A DNA stretch of 64,000 nucleotides, taken from the NCBI GenBank assembly GCA_965226775.1, contig CBDDEI010000002.1, positions 1 through 64,000 of the forward strand. The letters are read 5' to 3'. The DNA is from CBDDEI01 sp965226775 (GTDB lineage: Bacteria > Chloroflexota > Dehalococcoidia > SHYD01). The notes below the pieces were generated by a model. The model was not told where the DNA came from, made no database searches, and saw nothing but the letters and a program-made list of their open reading frames with translations. Made by a program: the position numbers and the translations under genes. This document shows, in pieces, positions 23,872-36,200 of this stretch (the stretch's first letter is position 1; every line of letters starts with the position of its first letter).

Positions 23872-26800
23872 ATGGGTAAAAGAATCTTCACAAGCACGGT
23901 GGCCGCACTCGCCCTCTTTGCGGTTGTTGGCCTTGTTGCCGCCCTCGCGCCCTCTATTGCATCGCTAAACCTGGCCCGCGCCCATACCGTGACGGAGGCT
24001 GCCCTGAGCGCGCTGACGGTAACCGCGGAGGAGACGGCGCAGACGCTCTCGCCGGCGTTCAGCAGCACGGTGACTGACTACACGGTCGCCGTGGCCGACA
24101 CCGTGACCCAGATCACCATCGAAGGCACGGCGGACGGCGACGGCACTGTGGCCTATCAGAACACGGACGGGACGACGCTCACGGACGCCGACACGAGCGT
24201 CGACGGCCAGCAGGTGGACATCCCCGCGGCGGGCGACAAGTCCATCAACGTGGTGGTGACCCATACCGACAGCGGGACGGACGACGCAGACCTACGACCG
24301 TGCTGGTGAGCCGCGAGGGGACGGACGACACGTGCGACGGAATAGTCTACAACTCAACGCCGACGGCGGTGGAGGTGGACGCCGTCCCGATCGTGGTCGA
24401 GTCGACGACCGCGGACTACTTCGTGCTCTATGTGCGACCTGACCTGGAAGCTGATCGCGAAATCCCGGTCTCGGTGACGTTGGGAGAGGACGGCGAGACG
24501 ACCCTGACGGATCAGCTCTCAGCTCTTCCTGTTGAGCACTACAGGGTGGAGAAATACCCCGTCGACGACCCTGGAGATGTTGACCTTGACTGCATCCACG
24601 ACATCGATGAGCTTGCGGACATGGGAACTATGAACCCGTTCAACCGCGCCGCGCCGATTGACCCGGACGTCGCCAACCTGCGCCTCCGTAACGGCACTAT
24701 CGCAATTCCCGATCGCGAGACCTTCGAACAGCTCTCTTACCAAGGTACCGATGTGTGGATCGATCGTCATCTCACCAATCTGGAGTTCGTCAAGTTCTTC
24801 CTCATCCTTATGAATACCGACCGGCCGGGGGTCTATTTCATGAACACGGTGATGCACCGGTGTCACTGCTATTTTGCCGCCGCTGTCGCTTTTCCATCCA
24901 TCGGGGTGATGCGCGGCGAGATCGTGTACCACCCCAACATCGTTGCGCCTGACGGCTCGCTGGGCGTCTACCGCTTTGAGTTCGAGCCCAGGGATGCCTA
25001 CCCCTTTGAGACTGTGCAATATGCTTATGAGGTGCTGGCCGCCAGCATGCCGCTGCTGGAGAACAACCTGGCCTACTACCCAATGCCCGCTGCCGCGCTG
25101 CCGCTCTACCACAGAGAGCGGGCGAGCTATGACAACTCGCGGGTCAATGTGTTGTTTGAAGAAGATATCTTTCCTGATGTCGCTTTCCTCTCCCTCAACA
25201 AGGGGACTGGGTACGGGTTGCTGCGGGTCATGTCACAGGATGAACGGCCTAATCCTCGCGATGTCGTGATCTATGAGTCGCTGCCCAACGAGTTATCCCG
25301 CGTCGCCGGCATCATCACCAGCGTACCCCAAACCCCACTCTCGCACGTCAACCTGCGCGCGATTCAGGATGGCGTCCCCAACGCCTTCATACGCGGCGCC
25401 CTCGACAAGCCCAAAATCGATGCGCTCATCGACCGCTACGTCCACTACACGGTGACCGCGACCGGATACACCATCCGAGCGGCCACTAGGACAGAAATCG
25501 ACAATCATTTTGCGTCGTCTCGGCCCGCCCAGCCGCAGACGCCGCAACGGGACCTCTCGGTCACTGTGATCACTCCCCTTAGTCAGCTCGGCTTCGACGA
25601 CTGGGATGCCTTCGGCGTAAAGGCGGCCAACGTGGCTGTCCTAGGAACGCTGGGGTTCCCGGATGGGACGGTCCCCGACGGGTTCGCGATCCCGTTCTAC
25701 TTCTACGATGAGTTCATGAAGCACAACGACTTCTACACCCGCATCGAAACCATGCTGGCCGACTCCGACTTCCAGACGGACTACGGCACGCAGGAGGAAG
25801 AACTGAAGGAACTGCGCGATGCGATCAAGGACGGGACCACGCCGGACTGGATCATCACCGCGCTGGAGGAGATGCACGCGGAGTTCCCGGACGGGACTTC
25901 GCTGCGTTACCGGTCCAGCACGAACAACGAGGACCTGCCCGGGTTCAGCGGCGCTGGGCTGTACGACTCCAAGACCCAGGACCCCGACGAAACCGAGGAA
26001 GACGGGATTGACAAGTCGATCAAGGGAGTGTGGGCGAGCCTGTGGAACTTCCGCGCCTTCGTCGAACGCGACTTCCACCGCATCGACCACAACGCGACGT
26101 CGATGGGCGTCCTGGTGCACCCCAACTACTCGGACGAGCTGGCCAACGGCGTCGCCGTCAGCTTCGACCCTGTCTACGGCCGAGACGGCCACTACTACGT
26201 CAATAGCCAGCTAGGGGAAGACCTGGTCACCAATCCCGACGCACTCTCCCTGCCAGAGGAACTCCTATTGAGCCCGAATGAGGGGGGAGACGTAGTTCTT
26301 GCCACCTCGAACCAGGTGGCGCCGGGGCAACTCCTGATGAGTGACGCCCAACTGACACTGCTGCGCGCACACCTCCAAGTGATCCATGACGAGTTCAAGA
26401 AGCTGTACAAACCCGGACCCGATGAACCGTTCGCCATGGAGATCGAGTTCAAGATCACCAGCGAGAATATCCTGGCCATTAAACAGGCCCGCCCCTGGGT
26501 CTTCGGCGTCGCCTCGGCGGTGTTGCCAAACCGGGCGCCAGTGTTCACGGAGGGCGCGAGTACATACCGCATCGTGGCCGAAACCACCGCTTCGGGCGTG
26601 AACATAGGCGCGCCGGTCGCGGCCAGCGACCGAGATAGCGACGCGCTGACCTACTCCCTAAGCGGGGCCGACGCAGACTCCTTCGACATTGATGCGTCCT
26701 CCGGCCAGTTGCAGACCAAGACGGCCCTCGACTACGAGAGCAAGTCCAGCTACTCAGTCACCGTGTCGGTCCGCGACAGCAAGGACGACGAGGGCAACCC

Positions 26801-29123
26801 TGACACGACCACAGACAGTACGATCGCGGTGACGATTCTTGTCACCGAAGTCAACGAAGTCCCGGTGTTCCCGTCGGCGACGGCCACTCGCACGATCTCG
26901 GAGAACACGCCCGCGGGCGTGAACATCGGCGCACCGGTGGCGGCCACGGACCCGAACAGCGGCGACACTTTGACCTACTCCCTAGGCGGGACCGACGCAG
27001 ACTCCTTCTACATTAATTTTACATCGGGCCACTTGCTGACCAAGACGGCCCTCGACTACGAGAGCAAGTCCAGCTACTCAGTCACCGTGTCGGTCCGCGA
27101 CAGCAAGGGCGACGAGGGCAACCCTGACACGACCACGGACAGTACGATCGCGGTGACGATTCTTGTCACCGAAGTTACCAAAGTCACCAAAGTCCCGGTG
27201 TTTCCGTCAGCGACGGCCACTCGCACGATCCCGGAGAACACGCCCGCGGGTAGGAACATCGGCGCACCCGTCTCGGCCACGGACGCCGACAACGACCTCC
27301 TAACCTACAGCCTGGGCGGCCCCGACGAGGAGTTCTTCGACATTGATGCGTCCTCCGGCCAGTTGCAGACCAAGACGGCCCTCGACTACGAGAGCAAGTC
27401 CAGCTACTCAGTCACCGTGTCGGTACGCGACAGCAAGGACGACGAGGCTACAGCGACCACCGTGTCGGTCGCGCGACAGCAAGATCGCGATGACAACCCT
27501 GACTCGACCACGGACAGTACGATCGCGGTGACGATTCTTGTCACCGAAGTTACCGAAGTTACCGAAGTCCCGGCGTTCCCGTCAGCGACGGCCACTCGCA
27601 CGATCCCGGAGAACACGCCCGCGGGTAGGAACATCGGCGCACCCGTCTCGGCCACCGACGCCGACAACGACCTCCTAACCTACAGCCTGGGCGGCCCCGA
27701 CGAGGAGTTCTTCGACATTGATGCGTCCTCCGGCCAGTTGCAGACCAAGACGGCCCTCGACTACGAGAGCAAGTCCAGCTACTCAGTCACCGTGTCAGTC
27801 CGCGACAGCAAGGACGACGAGGGCAACCCTGACACGGCGATTGACGCCACGACCCGAGTGACAATCAACGTCACCACCTCCACCACCACTACAACGGGCG
27901 GCAGCCGCGGTGGCGGCGGGCGGTGGCGGCGGCAGCGGCCGCGCTACCCCAACCCCAACGCCTACACCGAGCCCAACGCCTACGGCGACACCAACCCCTA
28001 CCGGACCGCAGTTCTCCGGCTTGATTGCCGCTGACCCCAGCGTGACCGCAACGGTGGTACCCGAGGGCACCACCCTGGGCCTCAACGGCGGTGGAGACCT
28101 GCCAGGCGGCGTCTACGTGAACTTCCCGCCCACCGCAGTGGCCTTGCCGGTGCACGTGAGCGTCTCGGTGAGCAACGAAGCACCGAGCGACGTAGTAGCG
28201 CCCAGCGGCACTACCTCTGCTGCCGCTCACCATCAACATCACCCGGAAACTCCCCTCATCCTGGGCGAGCCGCTGACTATTGAAATCAACCCCACGCCGG
28301 AACAGCTGGAGGCCGCAGGCGGTGACCTGAACAACCTCTCCGTGGGCGTGGTGACCCCCAACGGCATCAGTTGTGCTGCCCGCGCAGGTGCTGCACGGCA
28401 GGCTGGTGGTGACCACCGACCGCATCGCCCCCTTCGTCCTGCTTGCAGTCACGACCCCGGCCCGAGTTCTGACCCAGCCGCCTATGGGCGATGCCTCCTC
28501 CATGGGGCCGCTGCTGCAGTGGACCCAACCGCCGCGCACTACCTGGTTCCAGGTGCAGGTGATCCCCTTCAATGAGGACGGCCCCGGCATCAACCTGGTT
28601 ATCGGCGACCGCGCGCTGGTGCGCGGCCGCGCAGTACCAGGTCCTGGGCCCCAACTTCGGCAGCGCTGACCCCAACTACGTGATGCTGCCCGATATGACC
28701 TACCTCTGGCGGGTGCGCACTACCACGGTGCTGACGAACCCCACGGAGGACGACTGGAGCGCGTGGGCAGTGAGCAGCTTCAAGACACCGCCAGCCAGCA
28801 GCAGCACCATCACCCCGGTGGCGCCGCCGGCCTTTGGGCAGGTGAGCACGCTCACCCCGACGTTGACCTGGGCGAACTCCAACACCGCCGTGTTCTATTA
28901 CGAGGTGCAGGTTAGCAAGGACTACGCGTTCGGGCCGAACGCCTTCCTCTACAGTGAGTACGTCCATGGCGGAGCCAGCACCCCGCCCAACAGCTACGTG
29001 GTGCCGGAAGCCTTCCCGCTAGAGGCAGGCGAGATCTACTACTGGCGGGTCCGGCCGCGGATTCAGGGCGACGGCGACCCGCTGCCGTGGAGCGCCACCT
29101 ACGTGTTCCTAGCGCCGGGCTAG
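23872..29123 (+). CDS. Gene F: second secreted dikinase-like protein with four cadherin repeats and the shared C-terminal module (frameshifted)
   Basis: Segment 23872-24309 gives the signal peptide and cadherin-like sandwich. An extra G near 24294, visible against gene D, moves the frame to 24300-28034. That run contains the unknown region with a CIHDIDEL motif, the swivelling domain with TPLSHVN (His codon at 25344), the ATP-grasp domain (FGVKAAN, RSSTNNED, GAGLYDS, IKQARPW) and four cadherin repeats. Two of these are separated by VTEVTKVTKV/VTEVTEVTEV expansions. The C-terminal module is split over 27910-28575 and 28572-29123 by further indels. The enzyme part is clearly homologous to D but diverged throughout, so the pair is older than the near-identical flanking modules. 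It is the last gene of the array and is followed by a strong terminator. Confidence 0.75.
27944..29123 (+). repeat. Shared C-terminal module, copy 6 (gene F)
   Basis: Same module. Indels near 28213, 28370 and 28628 shift the frame. The final 28572-29123 segment encodes both YxWRVR repeats. Confidence 0.85.
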
Positions 29124-29151
29124 GGCAGAGGCCGGCAGCCGCGCGTTGAGT

Positions 29152-29184
29152 AAGGAGGGGGCCTGATGGCCTCCTCCTTTCCTT
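29152..29184 (+). terminator. Rho-independent terminator after gene F
   Basis: A stem of about 12 bp pairs AAGGAGGGGGCC with GGCCTCCTCCTT around a TGAT loop and is followed by a short T-rich run. It lies about 30 bp after the F stop codon and is the only clear terminator in the array. A close copy follows the protease gene. Confidence 0.75.
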
Positions 29185-29384
29185 GGTAGCGTTTTTGATG
29201 GGCAGATAAAGTAAGGTGAACTGCTGGTTAGCGGGCGAGCCTATGTACCCCAGCCGCAGGCCAGAAACTACACAGTAATTGTCACGATGGCGGCCTATGT
29301 GCACACATCATGTATACCTAAGGGCTGTATCATGGACTATATATAATCTAGGGATATTATTTAGGGCCATACAGGTGGAGTGAA

Positions 29385-30161
29385 ATGAGAAAGCTCATTG
29401 TCCTGCTGACCATAGTTGCCCTTGAATCAAGCGTGATGACGGTCCTGGCCGGATGCGGATCGCCTACACCGACGGACCAGCCCGCTGCAGCGCCCACGGA
29501 GACCACATCCCCTCTCCTGAAACCCACCGCCACCGTAGCTACTCCTCTCGTGGATGACTCCGTGTCTACACCAACTCCCGCGTCGTCTGCCAGCGACGGG
29601 ATTGAATTCACGCCCGTCGACTCATTCGGATCTTCCAAGAAACAGGACCCTATAACGGTTGCTGATCAGGATTCTCCCCAGAAGGATGGCCCCGGCGCTA
29701 CCGGCCCTGTCCAGGGTGACCCCTACACCTGGCAGGACGGCGACAGGACCATGACGGTGATGCTTCAGGCAGACCTGGTAGTCGAGAAAGACTCCGGCGG
29801 ATTGCCTCGTGACGTCGTTTCAGCCAACGAGGGTGGAACTAACGTTGTCAGGAGTGCGGATGCACAATCGAACAGTGCTACCCTGCCCGTCTTTCGCGCG
29901 GAGTCCGGCGCGCTGATGACCCTCCCCGGCAGCGTTCTGCTGGTGCTCAGCTCTGAATGGAGCCAGGCGGAAACGAACGCCTTTTTCTCCAACAATGGGA
30001 TCAAGATGGACCGCGTGTCGGAGTTGGGCTACGTCGCTAACGGCTTCTTCGTTGAAACTGAACCAGGATTCCCCTCGCTGGACCTCGCCAACGCCCTGGC
30101 AGTGCAGGACGGTGTGGAAATCTCCAGCCCCAACTGGGGAAAAGAATCCACCCCGAAGTGA
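29385..30161 (+). CDS. Lipoprotein with a subtilisin-propeptide-like C-terminal domain
   Basis: 258 residues with a lipobox LAGC at residues 21-24, so probably membrane-anchored after lipidation. A Thr/Pro/Ser-rich spacer runs to about residue 60, followed by an unrecognised region. The C-terminal 85 residues (LPGSVLLVLS, ... DLANALAVQDGVEISSPNWG) resemble the inhibitory N-terminal region of S8 proteases. There the typical ending is a helix of the LAxxLA type, then GVExAxPNW. The gene sits 79 bp upstream of a kexin-like protease that shows no propeptide of its own, so I infer a chaperone/inhibitor acting in trans. GGTGGAG precedes the ATG, and a TATAAT at 29342-29347 may be a -10 element, though no good -35 is visible. 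The lipoprotein call is strong; the propeptide call is an inference. Confidence 0.65.
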   Translation: MRKLIVLLTIVALESSVMTVLAGCGSPTPTDQPAAAPTETTSPLLKPTATVATPLVDDSVSTPTPASSASDGIEFTPVDSFGSSKKQDPITVADQDSPQKDGPGATGPVQGDPYTWQDGDRTMTVMLQADLVVEKDSGGLPRDVVSANEGGTNVVRSADAQSNSATLPVFRAESGALMTLPGSVLLVLSSEWSQAETNAFFSNNGIKMDRVSELGYVANGFFVETEPGFPSLDLANALAVQDGVEISSPNWGKESTPK

Positions 30162-30240
30162 TTGTTGCCCGTGCATACCACCGGTTGTTGTGACCCACTG
30201 TTCCCGTGAACGCTAACGTCTCTTCAGCGTCATCCATCCC

Positions 30241-33200
30241 ATGACCAGGATGTTCAGTCCGGCCAGACTGCTGCCGGCGGCGGGATGTGCCCTGCTCTGC
30301 CTAGTGCTGGCCCTGAGCTACGCCAGCGCGCAGACTCCTCCTGCCGCGCCTACCATCGACTCTGTAACTTCTGGCGATACCTCACTTACCGTGGCCTGGA
30401 CCGCTCCCGCCGGCGAGACCGGCATCACGGCCTACGACGTGCGTCACATCGAGACCAGCGCGGATGAGACGATGGACTCCAACTGGATCATCAAGGACAA
30501 CGCCTGGACATCCAGCGCGCTGCAATATACCATCACCGGCTTGACCAACGGCACGGAGTACGACGTGCAGGTACGCGCGGTAAACTCTCACGGAGACGGG
30601 ACCTGGTCAGACATCAAGACCGGTACGCCGGCACTCCCTGCTCCCATTATAGATTCCGTGCGTGCCGATGACCGAGCCGTGCTGGTTTCCTGGAGCGCAC
30701 CCACCGGCATCACCACCGGAGTCTCGGCTTACGACGTGCGCTACATCGAGACCAGCGCTGATAAGACGATGGACTCCAACTGGACTGTGGAGGAGGACGC
30801 CTGGGAAGAGGGCGACGGCAGCCTGGCCTACGCCGTCACCGGCCTGACCAACGGCACGGAGTACGACGTGCAGGTGCGCGCGGTGGACGAAAAAGATGTC
30901 GACGGCGCCTGGTCGGCCACAACCAGCGCAACTCCCGCGGACCACGGCAACACCCAGGCAGCAGCCACTACCGTCTCTCCTGGCGCCAGAGTGTGGGGAG
31001 CCATTGACCCCGCCGACGATGAAGACTACTTCAGCTTTAGTGTGTCAAGGACAGCCGATTACTGGATATATACTTTAGGCGACCTGGATACCGTGGGTGA
31101 GCTGCTGGACGGTGACGGCATGTCCATCGACATCAGCGATAGAGGCTCCGTGCTGCCCAACCCGGACAACTTCTTCCTGTGGCAAAGACTCCAGTCCGGG
31201 ACGTACTACATCAAGGTAACCGGCTACGGATCTACTGACGAACCATATGTCCTTAGGATCAGGGAGTTTAGGGACACAACTTCAAGGAGCAACGCGGCCA
31301 CTCTGAATCTCAACGGCTCCGCAAGCGCCACCATAGACCCGGAAGACGACGAAGACTACTTCAAGCTGGAGCTTTCCGAGACAACGGAAGTTGCCATTCG
31401 CGCCTCCGGGTACCCAGACACCGTTGGTGAGCTGCAAAGGAGCAACGGCACGGTAATTGCCTCCAACGATGACGGCTTTCTCTCTGGCGGCTGGACGAAC
31501 TTTCTCATCCGGGAGAGCCTAAACGCCGGGGTGTACTACGTCAAGGTCAGCTCTTTCGCAAGTAGTTCCGATGGTCCATACACAGTATATGCTACGGCTA
31601 TAACCGAGCCGGGCAGCGCCATCGCCGACGCTCAGCCGCTGACCCTCGGCGGTACCGCAGGCGGAATCATAGACCCGGCCGGCGACGAGGATTACTTCAG
31701 CCTGACCCTCGAAGAGACAACGTACGTGATAATCGGTGGAGCGGGCGAAGTCGTTAATATCAGCGGCGATCTGACCGATGAAAACGACCTCGCTGCCCCG
31801 GTAGACTCAGTTCACTTTAACCACTTATTCTTCTTCCAGGGCAGATTGGACGCGGGCACATACTACTTGAAGGTGACGGGCAAGGACGCCACGGAAACAG
31901 GGCGTTACACCGTCAGGGCTATTGTGGAGAGCAGCTACACTTATTTTGTAAACCGCTGCTCCAACATCCCAACCAGCAGCAGCATCAACGACCCGCTCTA
32001 CGGATGCCAGTGGCACCTGAAGAACAATGACCAGTTCCGCAACAGTGGTGGGCATGACATACGCGTCGAGGAGGTATGGCCCACCTACACAGGCTCCGGC
32101 ATCAACGTGGCAGTGGTGGACGATGGAATGCACTACTGGCACGAGGACCTGACCGGCAATGTCCTCACCTCCTTCAATCACAACTATGACCCCGACCTGA
32201 CCGACATCTACCATCCATTCGAGGACCACGGCACCGCGGTGGCCGGGCTCATCGCGGCGAAGGACAACAGCCTTGGCATGCGCGGCGTAGCCCCCGAGGC
32301 CAAGATATACGGTTACAATTATCTGGTGGTAGATACCGTGGCCAACGCGGCGGACGCAATGTCTCGCAACGCGGCGACCACGGCCATTTCCAACAACAGC
32401 TGGGGGCCTGGGGATTACGGTCGCCCGGAACCTGCCCCTGAGCTGTGGGAGACTGCGGTCAAGCATGGCGTCACCACCGGATACGACGGGAAAGGCGTCT
32501 TCTACGCCTGGGCTGCCGGCAACGGAGGAGACCGCGACGACTACTCCACTCTGGACGAGTTAGCGAACTTCTATGCCGTGACGGCCGTCTGCGCTGTCGG
32601 GCACGACGACATTAGAAGCGACTACTCGGAAGCAGGCGCAAACCTGTGGGTGTGCGGGCCGTCCAGCAGCGGGAGGGATGGCCAGCCCCGAATAGCCACC
32701 ACCGATAACGGACACCGGTATAGGGGCAGTTTTGGCGGCACCAGCGCCGCCACTCCCATCGTATCCGGCGTCGTCGCGCTGGTGCGCGAGGCCAACAGCG
32801 CGTTGACGTGGCGGGACGTCAAGCTCATCCTGGCGGCCTCCGCCCGCAAGAACGACCCAGATAACACCGGCTGGGTGGAAGGCGCTTTCAAGTACGGGTC
32901 GAGCACGGACCGCTACAACTTCAACCACGAGTACGGCTTCGGCATGGTGGACGCCAAGGCAGCCACGGACCTGGCTCCGGGCTGGACCAACGTCCGCGAC
33001 TTGAGGGAAATCACCTCCGAATCCGGCGTCATCAACCTGCCAATCCCCGACTTCCCGTCATCCGGTACGCCTACCACCGTAACCACCAACCTGACCATCG
33101 ACCCGTTTGTGGAGTTCGTCGAGTTTGTGGAGGTCAACGCCCACTTCTTCCACGCTAACTTCCGGGACCTGACCGTTGAGCTGGTCTCGCCCTCAGGGAC

Positions 33201-36200
33201 CGTTTCAACGCTGTCCACTACCGCCCTTAGATTCGGGTCGTTGACCTACAAGTTCCGCTTTGGTTCGGCCCGCCATCTGGGCGAGGACGCGGCCGGCGAG
33301 TGGACGTTGCGGATTAAAGACCTGGAAAGAGTTGATACAGGAGCTCTCAGGTCGTGGGGTCTCACCATTTACGGTCATGGCTTCGTTCCCGGCGAGCCTG
33401 AAATCGACGTTGTGACTCCGGGAGGAGGCACACTCGAAATTGACTGGAAAGCGCCGACCGACACAGGGGAAACGGCCATCACGTCCTACGACCTGCGCTA
33501 TATCCGAGATGACGTCACCGACAGGAGCGATGACAACTGGTCTGTGGTGACGGGCGTGGGGACGCCGAGCAACCGGAGCTACACCATCACCGGACTGAGC
33601 GGCGGAGTTAAGTACGATTTCCAACTCCGCGCCCACAACGATTCCGGACACGGCCCCTGGTCCCTAGGGGAAGCTGACGAGCCCACCACGGTCAAGCCGG
33701 CCGCACCGGCCATTACCGACGTCACTCGCAGCGATAGGACACTGGCGGTCGTCTGGACGGCCCCCGCTGACACGGGTGGCGGGGTCACAGCCTACGACGT
33801 GCAGTACATCGAGACCAGCGAAGACGAGACGATGGAAGCCAACTGGACGGTACGGGACAACGCCTGGAGAAGCGGTGACCTTAGATATATCATCTCCAAT
33901 CTCACAAACGCGACGGAGTACGACGTACAGGTGCGGGCCGTCAACTCCGCGGGGGATGGAGCATGGTCTGACACAGAGACCGGCACTCCGCTGCCGGACG
34001 ACATACCCATAACGTTGCAGTGGGAAGAGACCTCTATTGAAGTGGCCGAGAACGCCGGGAGCATAGTCCTGAGGGCAGTAGTCACAACCACACTGGACGC
34101 GCCGCCGGAGGCTGACTTCACCTTCGATGTGACACTGACCACCACCGATAGCGGCACGACCCAAGGCGACGACTACACGGCTCCGCCTTCGTCCGCAACC
34201 TTTGTCGCGAGCGACTTCAGCCAGACCGACGTGAACGGCCAGCAGCGCTACCGCGCCACCAGGGATTTCACCGTGGCCATCATAGACGACACAGCGGATG
34301 AATCGAATGAATCATTCAGGGTAAGGCTGGCCTACCTGACTCCCGGCCTTACACATCTCCAGGGAGGCCCCTCTACCGCAGTCGTCACAATCCAGGACAA
34401 CGAACACGTTCCAGTTACTCTCAGCTGGGAACAGCCGGATCTAACGGTCAGTGAGAACGCCGGAAACGCCACCCTGCGCGCTTACGCCATCACCACGGTG
34501 GACAAGCGGCCTGAAGACGGGTTCGCCTTCGACGCCTCCATCTATACGTCTGACGGCAGCGCGACCCAGCCCGGCGACTATACGCGGGTGGACGATACCG
34601 TCACTTTCAGCCGGACCGACTTCAGCCGGGTAACCATCAACGGCGAACGACGCTATCGCGCCGCAAAGCAAGTGCCGGTGCCCATTCAGGATGACACATC
34701 CGACGAAGACGAGGAGGACTTCACGGCAACCATTGAGTACGCGAATCCCGGCCCGCTTCACCTGCAGGGCGGACTAGCCACTATGAGCGTAAAGATCACC
34801 GACAATGACTTCGTACCCGTCACCATCAGCTGGGACCAGTCGTTCGTGAGCGTCGACGAGGATGCGACAACGGTCACCCTGCAGGCCAGGGCTACCACCA
34901 CGTCGGACAAAATGCCGGAGAGCGGTTTCACCGTCGCGCTGTCCGCGGCGACGGCCGGCGACACCGCCACCCGAGGCTCGGACTATCGGAGGCTGACCAG
35001 CAACTTCCGCTTCAGCCAGGGCGACTTCACGCGCGTAGAGGTGGGGGGCCAATTCCGCTTCCAGGCAACCAAGGACATCAGCGTCTCCATCATCAATGAC
35101 ACCGCCGACGAGCCGGACGAGGACTTCACGGTAACCCTGAGCTACTCCAACCCAAGCCTCCCTCATCTACAGGGAGGTCCTGCCACTACGACGGTGACCA
35201 TTACTGATAACGACCACGTGCCCGTGGTCCTGAGTTGGGAGCAGGCGGCGGTGACGGCCGAAGAAGCCACGAGTCCTGGGAGCACGCGCCCCGTCTCCCT
35301 GCGCGCAGTCGCCGTCACCACCAAGGACAAGATGCCGGAGAGCGGCTTCACCTTCGACGTAACCGTAGCCACCGCAGACGGCAGCGCAACCCAGCCCGCC
35401 GACTACCAGCAGTTGTCCGACACGGCGACCTTCAACCGGAGTGATTTCAGCCTGGCGACCATCAGCGGCCTGCGGCGTTACCGCGCGGTGAAGACCTTCA
35501 CGGTATTAGTCACTCACGACACCCTCCAGGAACCCAACGAGACCTTCACGGTGACCCTGAACTACGCCGACCCCAGTCTGCCGTACCTGCAAGGTGGAAG
35601 GGACACGGCGACGGTGACCATCACCGACGATATATCATCTACCGTGGACTTGAGTACAACGGTATTCGGCTCGCCCTTCCGTGTCTCCCGGAGCGAGGAG
35701 TTGACCTACAACTACACCGTCAGTAACTCCGGCCCGGCTGCTTCGACAAACACGGTTGTGAGGAGCACGCTCAACCGGGGCGTGAGCTTCGTGTCGGCTA
35801 CTCCCGCTGACAAGTGCGCCCACTCGGGAGGAGCGACCGGCGGCGTGGTCACCTGTACGTTTGACACCCTGGATGCGGGCGCAAGCGAGGCAGGCGAGAT
35901 CGTGGTGCAGGTCGGGCCAGCGGCATCCGCGGACATCGCCATTACCTCCATAGCCACTGGCGGCGAGCTGGACCGCAGTCCGGGGGACAACACGGCCACC
36001 GCGTTCACCGAACTCCTTGCCCCGCCCGAGCAGGTGACGAATCTGTCACCTGCTCGGAGCGGCGTCGATTTCATCGAACTATCGTGGGCCACGCCCGTAG
36101 ACAATGGCAGCCCCATCACCCGTTACGAGCTGGAACGCAAGGAGGCCGGCGAGAGCTATGTCCCCATCAATCCCGGACCTAGCGCCGCGGCTACAACGTA

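Noticed and set aside
1..29123. Polymorphic toxin array (fixed N-terminus, variable toxin end, immunity genes)
   Set aside because: Here the C-terminus is the conserved part, no toxin fold is seen at any end and there are no small immunity genes between the units.
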